DNA of 64,000 bases from Sulfopaludibacter sp035606355 (lineage in GTDB: Bacteria > Acidobacteriota > Terriglobia > Bryobacterales > Bryobacteraceae). Positions 56,757-64,000 of this stretch are shown here, in pieces (position 1 is the stretch's first letter; each line of letters starts with the position of its first letter). The notes under the pieces are model-generated. The model did no database searches and was not told the DNA's origin. It was given only the letters and a program-made list of their open reading frames with translations. The DNA is taken from assembly GCA_035606355.1 (NCBI GenBank), contig DATNFO010000005.1, forward strand, positions 1-64,000, read 5' to 3'. Made by a program: the position numbers and the translations under genes.

Positions 56757-58412
56757 CTAGTTGTCTGTGGGCTTTTGCTCGATGTGGTCGATGACGAACA
56801 CTTGCTCGTTGCGTTTGTGCGGGACTAGCTTGAGGCCGAGCTCCTTTTCCACCGCTTCGAAGAACGTGTAGCCCGGGGTGGCGTCGGACGCCACGGGTAC
56901 GGGGTTGTCGCCGCCGCCTTCGCCGGCGCGTACGGCCATCGCCATGTTGGGCATCATCCGGCCGGCGTTCTGGTTGAAATTGACAGTGATATCGAAGCGG
57001 CCTTGTATCTCGGTGAGGTCGGTGACCGGCCAACTGAGTTCCTGAGACATGCCGCGCAATTGGGTGGCGAACTCTTCCACCGAAATGTTCTTACACGTAA
57101 GCAGACGCGTTCCGGGCGGTGTGCCGGGAGGCGAATATGTATTCTGGCAGTGTGTTCGGGTCGATGGATCAGAGGGTTTGAGCTTCGATTTGCCGCCGGC
57201 CGTCAGCGCATAAGCCGACACCGGGCGCTCTTCGGTGTGGTAGGCGAGTTTGAAGCGGTCCTTCAGCAGCGCAAGCAGCATCGGCGCAGCGGTGTCGTTG
57301 TCCAGCGCGCCTCCGCCTTCCACTGCCGCCTTGGCCATGACATCGAACAGAGTGGTGTCTGCCCACGCCGGCATGTTGACGATGGCATCGCGCGCATTGA
57401 CGTTGAACGCGCGGCTCAGCAGGTAAGACATCGGCATCCCCTCGACGCTGAAAGCACCCGGCCGATTCTGCGTCCTCCGCACCATTCCCGGATGCATTTC
57501 CACCTGTTTGATGCTGGCGACGTCGAACTCAGTGGGAGCGGTGATGGGAGGAAGCGCCTCCGCGGTGCCGGGCGGATTGGCCGCCGGCTTGCGGTTTACG
57601 CTCTCTACCACGATGACGGGCGCGGGTTTCGGTTTATCGACCAGCTTGAGGCCAAGCTGCTTATCCAGGATGTCGAAAATGGTCGGCGGCGCGTTCATTG
57701 AACCGGTCGGTGTCATAATCGCGAGATTGGTGTGGAAATCGAAGTTCCAGCGCCCTTCGAGTCCGGTCTCGTCCGAAATGGGATAGTTGTTGCCGATATT
57801 CACGCCCATCATGGAGTGCAAGTTTTCGGCGAAAGACTTCATCGTCATGTTCCTGCAGACGTACTGGAGGCTGCCATCCGCGCCGAGCGTCAGTGTTTGC
57901 GCCGCCCCGCCGGCGCTGGTCATGCCTAAAAGGCGGATGGTTCCAGGCCCGGAACCGCCGGAGGATCCCTGCGGCTTGCACCCGCTGTCGCCGTCGCCAT
58001 CGCCCTCCTTGAGGTTCGGTTTTTTGCCGGCGATCAACGAGTACGCGGGCATGGGCCTGCTGTCCTTGTGGGCCGCCAGCTTGAACCGGTCAGCCAGCAG
58101 GTTCTGGAGCATGATCTTGCGATCGTCTGGCGTGGTCTTCTCCGGCATCACGGCGGTGACGTCGAAGCGATCCATCTCCAGCCACTGTGGTCCGCCGATG
58201 GTGTGGTCGGGGTCGAAACCGTATGCCATGCGGATCATGTCCACGATGCTGGCATTTCTGATTTCGTAGCGGCTGTTGCGCACGTTGTTGCGTGAAAACT
58301 GAGTGATTGAGGGCGGAGAGACGCGGACATCCGCCGCCTCAAACTTCAGCGGACCGTCGGTTTGCGCGAGCGCGGGCAACAACGCGGCTGCCAGGATCAG
58401 TAACGGCTTCAT
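56757..58412 (-). CDS. TIGR03435-family protein with two domains, copy A
   Basis: A 551-residue secreted protein with a signal peptide (MKPLLILAAALLPALAQTDG). Two TIGR03435 (Solibacter-type) domains occur, at about 20-265 and 280-551. In each the pattern is 'FEAADVRVSPPS' or 'FDVASIKQVE', then 'IVDMIRMAYGFDPDHTIGGP' or matching segments, 'AYSLIAGKKPNLKEGD' or 'AYALTAGGKSKLKPSD', and the end VIDHIEQKPTDN. The function is unknown; family members are very abundant in Acidobacteria and often lie beside TonB and PadR/ADOP genes. It is followed by a paralog 3 bp upstream. Confidence 0.85.
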   Translation of the reverse strand: MKPLLILAAALLPALAQTDGPLKFEAADVRVSPPSITQFSRNNVRNSRYEIRNASIVDMIRMAYGFDPDHTIGGPQWLEMDRFDVTAVMPEKTTPDDRKIMLQNLLADRFKLAAHKDSRPMPAYSLIAGKKPNLKEGDGDGDSGCKPQGSSGGSGPGTIRLLGMTSAGGAAQTLTLGADGSLQYVCRNMTMKSFAENLHSMMGVNIGNNYPISDETGLEGRWNFDFHTNLAIMTPTGSMNAPPTIFDILDKQLGLKLVDKPKPAPVIVVESVNRKPAANPPGTAEALPPITAPTEFDVASIKQVEMHPGMVRRTQNRPGAFSVEGMPMSYLLSRAFNVNARDAIVNMPAWADTTLFDVMAKAAVEGGGALDNDTAAPMLLALLKDRFKLAYHTEERPVSAYALTAGGKSKLKPSDPSTRTHCQNTYSPPGTPPGTRLLTCKNISVEEFATQLRGMSQELSWPVTDLTEIQGRFDITVNFNQNAGRMMPNMAMAVRAGEGGGDNPVPVASDATPGYTFFEAVEKELGLKLVPHKRNEQVFVIDHIEQKPTDN

Positions 58413-58415
58413 AGA

Positions 58416-60035
58416 TCAATTCTCCGTTGGTTTCTGCTCAATGTGATCGATAACGATGACTGGCGCGGGCCGTTTCTGGCTGACCAGTTTCAAGCCTAGC
58501 TGCTTTTCCAGGGCTTCGAAGAGGGTGTAGCCCTGCAGCGTCTCCTGAGCGGCAGGGACCGGGGAATCGCTTGTGGACACTGCAACTCCTACCGTGCCAG
58601 CTCCGCCCGCTGCGCCTGTCGCGAGCACGGGCATGGCGCGTCCCGCGTTCGGACTGTAAGTAAGAGTAAGGTCCCAGCGTCCCTCCAGGCCGGTGCTGTC
58701 GGTAACGGGCCAGGTGAGTTCCGCCGCCAGGTTTTGCAGCTTATCGACAAACTCTTCCATGCTGATGTTTTGGCATCTCAGCACGCGCGCTCCCGGCGGT
58801 GTTCCAGGAGGCGAGTTCGGGCCGGTGCATCTGGTGCGGGATTGTGGATCCGCCTTTTTCAGTTTCGGTTTTGCGGCGGTCAAGGTGTACGCGGTTACGG
58901 GCCGCTCTTCGGTGTGGTACGCCATTTTGAAGCGGTCCTTCATGAGTGACAGCATGAACGGCGCGAGTGCTTCGGTGTCCAGGTTCGCGGCGCCGTTCAT
59001 GGCGGCCTTGGCGTTGATGTCGAAATAGGTCGTGTCGGCAAATGCAGGCAGGCCCGCAACGCCATCGCGGGTGTTGTTGTTGAACGCGCGGCTGACCAGA
59101 AAGCTTAGGCTCATGCCTTCCATGGTGACGCGGCCGCCGGGCTCATTGCGCATGCTGCGGCGGTGCCGGGGATCCATATTCTCGATCGGTTTGATGCTGG
59201 CGACCTCGAATTCCGTGGGGACCACCGCCGGCGGCAGCGCCTCCGCGGTTCCAGGAGGATTCTCCGAGGGGCGCCGATTGACGCTGTCCACGATAATGAC
59301 GGGCGCCGGCACCTGCTTTTCGACCAACTTCAGGCCCAGTTGCTTTTCGAGCGCGTCGAAGACGGTAATCTGCGTGACTGTGTTGGAAAGGATCGGTAGA
59401 CTGCTCAAGGACCAGTGCACGTCGAAGTTCCAACGGCCTTCCAAGCCGCTTTCGTCGAATACGGGCCGATCCAGATTCGCGCCGAGCATCCCCCTCAAAT
59501 TTTCCGCGAAGCGCTGCATGGTCATGTTGGTACATGCGAACTGAAGGGAGAAGTCGGCGCCGATCGTGATCCGGCCATCGGCGGCCCCCTTGAAGCGGCA
59601 CCCGGTTTCGCCGCTTCCATCGCTCTCCTTGAAATTCGGCTTCCTGGTCGCCGTGAGAGCGTAGGCAGGCATAGGCTTAGTGTCCTTACGGGCCTTCAGT
59701 TGGAAGCGTTCTTCGAGCAGGGACTGAAGCATGGGCTTGAGGTCCTCCGCGGTGCTGTGCTCCGGCACTTTGGCTGCGACGTCGAAGCGGTCCATCTCCA
59801 GCCAGGAGGGCCCTCCGAGGATGTGATCGGCGTCGAAACCGTATGCAGTCCGGATGAGGTCCACGATGCTGGCGTTCCGGATTTCGTATCGGCCGTTGCG
59901 AACGGGGCCGGTGCGTGGGAAGGCGGATTGGGCTTTGGCGGCGGTGCGAACGTCGGCGGCTTCGAACCTGGGGCTCGCGTCCGGTTGGGCGAACGCCGGG
60001 CACAGCAACGCCGCAGCGACGAGCAAACACTTCAT
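58416..60035 (-). CDS. TIGR03435-family protein with two domains, copy B
   Basis: A 539-residue tandem paralog of the preceding gene, separated by three bases. The signal peptide is MKCLLVAAALLCPAFAQPDA. The first domain runs from 23 to about 255 (FEAADVRTAAKAQ, IVDLIRTAYGFDADHILGGP) and the second to the end (FEVASIKPIENMDP, AYTLTAAKPKLKKADPQSRT, VIVIDHIEQKPTEN). Gene order and similarity point to a duplication. The start was chosen at ATG 60035. Four domain copies in a row are likely coregulated; no enzymatic activity is known for the family. Confidence 0.85.
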   Translation of the reverse strand: MKCLLVAAALLCPAFAQPDASPRFEAADVRTAAKAQSAFPRTGPVRNGRYEIRNASIVDLIRTAYGFDADHILGGPSWLEMDRFDVAAKVPEHSTAEDLKPMLQSLLEERFQLKARKDTKPMPAYALTATRKPNFKESDGSGETGCRFKGAADGRITIGADFSLQFACTNMTMQRFAENLRGMLGANLDRPVFDESGLEGRWNFDVHWSLSSLPILSNTVTQITVFDALEKQLGLKLVEKQVPAPVIIVDSVNRRPSENPPGTAEALPPAVVPTEFEVASIKPIENMDPRHRRSMRNEPGGRVTMEGMSLSFLVSRAFNNNTRDGVAGLPAFADTTYFDINAKAAMNGAANLDTEALAPFMLSLMKDRFKMAYHTEERPVTAYTLTAAKPKLKKADPQSRTRCTGPNSPPGTPPGARVLRCQNISMEEFVDKLQNLAAELTWPVTDSTGLEGRWDLTLTYSPNAGRAMPVLATGAAGGAGTVGVAVSTSDSPVPAAQETLQGYTLFEALEKQLGLKLVSQKRPAPVIVIDHIEQKPTEN

Positions 60036-60139
60036 GGCGCACGCACTCCTTTAGCTATAGAGGATACGACGAAAGGTGAGACGCCCGCGTGGGGGCAAAT
60101 GTTGGCAGTAGGTCAAGGCGTGTCGAAATTGATTCGGTT

Positions 60140-60560
60140 TTCGATGGACCTTTTACCGCTTCCTTACGGGGTTGTGAAAAAATATCGAATTGCTTTTTGC
60201 CGCATTCAAACGCACTCGCACCCCGGGCACCGTTTACCGCTCCCTTACGGTCACGGCTCCGTGTGCGGTTGATTCTACTAACGGAGCCGCGACCATCAGG
60301 AAGCGGTAAAAGGTGCATCGAAAGGCGTATGGAGCGCGACGAGAAGAGTGGCCAAATTTTTTCACAAGCCCGTTAGGGAGCGGTAAAAGGTGCCGGGGAT
60401 GTGAGTGCGGTTTAAACGCGGCATAAAACAATTCGGTATTTGTTCGCAAGCCCGTTAGGGAGCGGTAAACGGTGCCCGGGGATGCGAGTGCGGTTGAATG
60501 CAAGCAAAAAAGCGATTCGGTATTTTCTCACAACCCCGTAAGGGAGCGGTAAAAGGTGCA
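60140..60560. repeat. Cluster of about 83-bp intergenic repeats in both orientations
   Basis: Direct copies of CCCGTTAGGGAGCGGTAAA-type units begin at about 60365, 60447 and 60531 (82-84 bp period). Their inner part includes GGTGCC, GGGGATG[TC]GAGTGCGG, a variable A-rich part and ATTCGGTATT. The segment 60150-60250 is an inverted copy spanning one full unit and two ends. A partial copy lies at 60298-60316. CGGCTCCGT (60254-60262) and ACGGAGCCG (60281-60289) form a central hairpin. No gene is evident between 60036 and 60582. Confidence 0.85.
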
Positions 60561-60582
60561 GTTGATTCGGATTATTTTCTGC

Positions 60583-61836
60583 TTAGCCCAGCTCCGCGGC
60601 GGCTATTGTCTTTTCGATATCTTCATCCTTATGCGCGGCGCTGAGGAAGGCTGCTTCGAATTGTGACGGCGCTAGGTAGATGCCGTTATCCAGCATTTTG
60701 CGGAAGAACTCGCCGAAGCGGGCGGTGTCGCTGCGCTTCGCGGAATCCCAATCGGTGACCGGGCCATCGGTGAAGAAAAATGTGAACATGGAGCCGACGC
60801 GGTTGACGGTCACGCCTCCCGGCGCGGCGGCGCAGAGTTTGGCGGCGCGGGTTTCGAGCTGATCGTAAATCTCCGGATGCGCCTTCAAGTGGCTGAGCAT
60901 CGCGAGTCCCGCGGCTACCGCCAGAGGATTTCCGGAGAGCGTTCCGGCCTGGTAAATGGGTCCGGACGGCGCCACCTTGCTCATGATATCTTTGCGGCCG
61001 CCGTATGCTCCGACGGGCAAGCCTCCGCCGATCACCTTGCCTAACGTGGTGAGATCGGGGCGAATCTTGTAGCGCTGTTGCGCGCCCCCGAAGGCGACAC
61101 GAAAACCGGTCATCACTTCATCGAAGATCAGCAGCGCGCCGTACCGCTCGGTGACGGAGCGGAGCGATTCGAGATAGCCAGGCAGCGGCGGAACGCAGCC
61201 CATATTTCCGGCCACCGGCTCCACGATTATCGCGGCAATGCGATCGCCGTGCGCGCGGAATGCATCTTCCACGGCTTGCGGCGAATTGTACGGAAGGCAC
61301 AGCGTGGTCTCGCAGAAGGATTGCGGCACACCTTGCGTATCGGCGATGCCTAACGTGGCGACTCCGGAGCCCGCTTTGACGAGCAGCGAATCGACGTGCC
61401 CGTGGTAGCAGCCTTCGAACTTGACGATCAGGTCGCGGCGCGTGAAGCCGCGAGCGACACGGATGGCGGACATGGTGGCTTCGGTGCCGGAGTTGACCAG
61501 GCGCACCATTTCGATGGAAGGCACGGCGTCTCGTATGGCTTCGGCAAGCGTAATCTCGCGTTCCGTGGGAGCGCCAAAACTGGTGCCGGTTTCGAGCGCG
61601 GCGGCGAGCGCGCGAAGAATCTCCGGATGCCGGTGGCCGAGGAGCAGCGGCCCCCAGGAGCCGACGTAATCGATGTACTCGTTGCCATCGGCGTCCCAGA
61701 TGTGGGAGCCCTGGCCGCGCGCGATGAAGGGCGGAGTGAGTCCGACGCTGCGGAACGCCCGCACGGGCGAATTGACGCCGCCCGGAATAACATCCTGGGC
61801 GCGGCGGAAGAGCGCTTCCGATTGTGTGTGGTTCAT
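60583..61836 (-). CDS. hemL: Glutamate-1-semialdehyde 2,1-aminomutase
   Basis: PLP-dependent enzyme that converts glutamate-1-semialdehyde to 5-aminolevulinate for haem synthesis, in the cytoplasm. It has 417 residues (family about 425). Motifs are FRRAQDVIPGGVNSPVRAFR at the start, VRLVNSGTEATMSAIRVARG, IAAIIVEPVAGNMGCVPP, LIFDEVMTGFRVA and the PLP lysine Lys267 in TLGKVIGGGLPVGAYGG. All are complete. The downstream end lies 20 bp from the repeat cluster. Its start is 5 bp after the flavoprotein gene, so the two form an operon. Confidence 0.95.
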   Translation of the reverse strand: MNHTQSEALFRRAQDVIPGGVNSPVRAFRSVGLTPPFIARGQGSHIWDADGNEYIDYVGSWGPLLLGHRHPEILRALAAALETGTSFGAPTEREITLAEAIRDAVPSIEMVRLVNSGTEATMSAIRVARGFTRRDLIVKFEGCYHGHVDSLLVKAGSGVATLGIADTQGVPQSFCETTLCLPYNSPQAVEDAFRAHGDRIAAIIVEPVAGNMGCVPPLPGYLESLRSVTERYGALLIFDEVMTGFRVAFGGAQQRYKIRPDLTTLGKVIGGGLPVGAYGGRKDIMSKVAPSGPIYQAGTLSGNPLAVAAGLAMLSHLKAHPEIYDQLETRAAKLCAAAPGGVTVNRVGSMFTFFFTDGPVTDWDSAKRSDTARFGEFFRKMLDNGIYLAPSQFEAAFLSAAHKDEDIEKTIAAAELG

Positions 61837-61841
61837 TGCGA

Positions 61842-63020
61842 TCAGGCGCGAGCCTTGCCGGGAACGATGCGGCTGAAGCCGAAGCTCATTCCGATTTCGT
61901 AAAGGCTGCCGTTCAGATTTTTCAGCAGACGCTGCTTCAGGCCGATGTACGGCTGCTTGCCGGCGAACAGGTCTTGCATAATTTCCGAGAAACGCGGGCT
62001 GCGCCGTGTGAACTGCACCATACGCGCCGGCACACTGCCGAAGAGGAAGCTGCCGAGGAAGACGCGCTTGGCCAGGCGCGAGCCGAACTCCAGGTCGGCG
62101 GCGAAATCGCGGCGCAGCGTCCGGCTGTAGGCGGTCACTTTGTCGGCGAGCGAAGTTTCGGCGAGCACGGCCTGGGCGGCGAGATCGGCGGAACGAATGG
62201 CGTAATAAAGGCCTTCGCCGGTGATCGGGTCAACCAGACCCGCGGCGTCGCCGACCGCCATCCAGCCTTCGCCGGAAACGCGATTCTGTTTCCACGACGG
62301 CGTATCGAGGCAGGGAAGCAGGTGACTGTAGAAGGCCGCACCCTTCCACGGAATTTCGTGGCGCGTCATATAGTCTTCCAGCACTTTACGCAATTCCAGC
62401 GCGGGGCGGCCTTTGCCGCAGATGCCGACGGAGGAATGTCCGCAGCGCGGAAAGACCCAGATGTAGCCTTCGATGCCGGGTAGAAATTGTATATCGATGT
62501 GGTGCCGCTCGCCCGGGACGTAGTAACCGAGGGCTGCCATGGTGTCCTGCGGCCGCAGTTGCGTGCCCACCTGCCGCAGCGGATTGCGCGCGCCAGTGGC
62601 GACGATGCAGAAATCGGCGTCGGCGATGCCGTTGGACGTGCGCAGCTTCCAACCCGATGGGGCCGCCGACATTTCCGTGATGCGCGTTTTCTCGAGCTGC
62701 GCTCCGGCGCGCGCCGCGCGGTCAAGCAGCATATTGTTGAGGTCGAAACGCGAATAGATGAGCAGTGGATCGTCGAGCTTGAGGGCGACTTGACCGGCGC
62801 GCGGGGCGGCGAGAACCGTTTGCGTGACGAAACGTTTGGGCGTGGCGTTGTGGAGTAGAAACGGGTACTGGCTGTAGGCCTTGTGCGTGAGTCCGCCGCC
62901 GCACGGTTTTTCCCAAGCGAGTTTCTCGTCGAAGAGTTGGACCTTGAGGCCCGCCGAAGCCAGTTGTTCGGCGGCGAATGCACCCGCCGGACCTCCGCCG
63001 AGAATGGCTACGCGCTTCAT
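61842..63020 (-). CDS. Geranylgeranyl-reductase-type FAD oxidoreductase
   Basis: A 392-residue flavoprotein. The FAD-binding GxGxxG motif appears at the start (VAILGGGPAGAFAAEQLASA). Further features are EKPCGGGLTHKAY, VATGARNPLRQ, and the second FAD motif GEGWMAVGDAAGLVDPITGE with the segment GLYYAIRSADLAAQAVLAET. This pattern belongs to the geranylgeranyl reductase/digeranylgeranylglycerophospholipid reductase superfamily. The substrate in this bacterium could be a quinone side chain or an isoprenoid lipid. It is likely cotranscribed with hemL downstream and with the genes upstream. Confidence 0.85.
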   Translation of the reverse strand: MKRVAILGGGPAGAFAAEQLASAGLKVQLFDEKLAWEKPCGGGLTHKAYSQYPFLLHNATPKRFVTQTVLAAPRAGQVALKLDDPLLIYSRFDLNNMLLDRAARAGAQLEKTRITEMSAAPSGWKLRTSNGIADADFCIVATGARNPLRQVGTQLRPQDTMAALGYYVPGERHHIDIQFLPGIEGYIWVFPRCGHSSVGICGKGRPALELRKVLEDYMTRHEIPWKGAAFYSHLLPCLDTPSWKQNRVSGEGWMAVGDAAGLVDPITGEGLYYAIRSADLAAQAVLAETSLADKVTAYSRTLRRDFAADLEFGSRLAKRVFLGSFLFGSVPARMVQFTRRSPRFSEIMQDLFAGKQPYIGLKQRLLKNLNGSLYEIGMSFGFSRIVPGKARA

Positions 63021-63048
63021 GGTTCGATTATACCCGCGCGGGCTGCGC

Positions 63049-63432
63049 TCACTTGAGCCTCTGGAGCGCTGCGAGAGCCTTTTCCGCGGCGCCGGCGGGG
63101 ACGAACAGGTGGTCGTGATAATAAGCGGACACTACGTTCAGGGGAATGTCGTATCGCGCGAGCTGAGCGCTGACGGCGGCGAGGAGGCCGACGGCGTTCA
63201 GGCTGGAATGCACGGAGAGAGTGATGAGGCGGCAGACGAACGTGTACGCCAGGTGGAGGCGCTCGGCTTCGGCGCGCTCGCAGACGATGGTGAGTCCTTC
63301 GGCTTCGCGAAAGGTAGCGAGCGCATCGAGGTCCGGCGGGGCGGCGGCGACGGTGCAGAATACGAATTCGCCGGGTTGGAGGACGGGCTCCATGCCGGCG
63401 AGGAGACGGGCGAGGCCGGTTTCGCCGGGCAC
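63049..63432 (-). CDS. ACT-domain-containing protein
   Basis: A 127-residue protein. The first half (LLAGMEPVLQPGEFVFCTVA, FREAEGLTIVCERAEAERL) and second half (TFVCRLITLSVHSSLNAVGL, YDIPLNVVSAYYHDHLFVPA, GAAEKALAALQRLK) form two ACT-like folds of the small stand-alone family. Such proteins often bind amino acids. The enzyme it regulates is not known. It lies 28 bp upstream of the flavoprotein gene and 7 bp after a lipoprotein gene, all on the minus strand. Confidence 0.85.
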   Translation of the reverse strand: MPGETGLARLLAGMEPVLQPGEFVFCTVAAAPPDLDALATFREAEGLTIVCERAEAERLHLAYTFVCRLITLSVHSSLNAVGLLAAVSAQLARYDIPLNVVSAYYHDHLFVPAGAAEKALAALQRLK

Positions 63433-63439
63433 GGGCCGG

Positions 63440-63880
63440 CTACTTTTTTTTGCCGGCGGGCGGCAGATCTTCGGGCGAGGGCATTTTGCCTTCGGCTCCG
63501 GCGGGTGGGGGCGCCATCTGGCCGTGGGGGCTATCGCCGGCCGGGGGCATCACGCCGGGAGCGATGGCGCCGGCTCCATGCGGATTCTCGCCGGTCTGCT
63601 TGCTACCCGTGACCACCCACTTTCCGTTCTGCTGCTCCAGATGGTAGGGCATCGTCATGCCGGCATTGGCCGGGCCGCCCTTCGGTGTGATGGCCACAGT
63701 GGCGTCGGCTTGGGAACCGTTGAACTGCACGGTAGTGAGGTCCACGTTCATGCCGGAAACGTTCAGGCCGCGGGAGTTCAGACGGTCGATGATGGCTTGA
63801 CGGATCGCGTCCTTGTTCTGATTGCCGCGGTTGCAGGCGGCCATGGACAACAACACGAGCGCAATACAGGCTGTTTTCAC
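63440..63880 (-). CDS. Putative lipoprotein
   Basis: A 146-residue protein with a lipoprotein signal: MKTACIALVLLSMAACNRGN, lipobox SMAAC with Cys16. The mature protein starts with a helix (DAIRQAIIDRLNSRGLNVSG) and strands (VDLTTVQFNGSQADATVAIT), then a Pro/Gly/Met-rich disordered tail ending PPAGKKK. No enzymatic motif. It is the first gene of a four-gene run on the minus strand. Upstream 63881-64000 shows no supported gene. Confidence 0.7.
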   Translation of the reverse strand: MKTACIALVLLSMAACNRGNQNKDAIRQAIIDRLNSRGLNVSGMNVDLTTVQFNGSQADATVAITPKGGPANAGMTMPYHLEQQNGKWVVTGSKQTGENPHGAGAIAPGVMPPAGDSPHGQMAPPPAGAEGKMPSPEDLPPAGKKK

Positions 63881-64000
63881 AACCTGATTATAACTACCGG
63901 CGGACGCCGGACCTTCGCACCTGGTGCGGGTGGCGGCGCGGACGTTTGCGGGTAGGAAGCACGAACCGCAGCGACGATTCCAGCCGGCACGTGGTCCGGC

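Noticed and set aside
57003..60272. Plus-strand frames opposite the TIGR03435 genes
   Set aside because: They mirror the coding strand, are rich in Arg/Gly/His and have no motif.

Overview
The window is a piece of an acidobacterial chromosome, most likely a Solibacter/Bryobacter-type organism, carrying one apparently complete tailed-phage prophage. The host flank has two tandem genes of the TIGR03435 family, a PadR regulator overlapping an ADOP-type permease (Acidobacterial Duplicated Orphan Permease), an Oar-like TonB receptor with an N-terminal carboxypeptidase-regulatory domain, and a PEP-CTERM protein. This combination is typical of that lineage. The assignment rests on gene content only.

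Positions 1-395 hold a tRNA-Gln on the minus strand and a selenocysteine tRNA (selC) on the plus strand. A 25-bp copy of the 3' end of selC (371-395) recurs exactly at 41693-41717. These are attL and attR of a prophage of about 41.3 kb.

The left arm of the prophage (481-7538) has a tyrosine integrase, an excisionase-like HTH protein, an AT-rich control region, a DNA methyltransferase, a sigma-70-family factor and several small genes. An HNH nuclease and a small-terminase candidate follow. An accessory islet with two plasmid-type genes and a serine recombinase then separates this from the large terminase.

The structural block (10693-37481) runs: large terminase, portal, a fibre cassette with a 1263-residue protein, scaffold, major capsid, connectors, tail tube, two tail-chaperone frames joined by a predicted -1 frameshift, tape measure, tail tip and hub, fibre, and a glycine-rich adhesin. 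Three minus-strand genes for single-TM proteins (5784, 28372, 37478) sit at module borders as likely lysogenic-conversion genes. The right end (38039-41512) holds small basic proteins and a three-gene unknown cassette.

The most interesting feature is an AT-rich octamer resembling the T4 late promoter (consensus close to NNTAAATA). It occurs eleven times, always in the same orientation and just before phage genes, mostly structural ones. The same prophage encodes its own sigma factor, so a dedicated late-transcription system is a reasonable hypothesis, though unproven. Major capsid and tail tube each have the motif upstream and a hairpin terminator downstream.

The right host flank (41810-63880) holds: a frameshifted PEP-CTERM gene, a TonB receptor with a small Cys-containing secreted protein, a Crp-family regulator, a secreted Pro-rich protein, an M48 protease, a luciferase-like oxidoreductase, acetate kinase overlapping a MauE/DoxX-thioredoxin fusion, PadR-ADOP, a TPR-like secreted protein, the TIGR03435 pair, an intergenic repeat cluster, hemL, a geranylgeranyl-reductase-type flavoprotein, an ACT-domain protein and a lipoprotein. 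No endolysin, CRISPR array, rRNA or insertion sequence was recognised.
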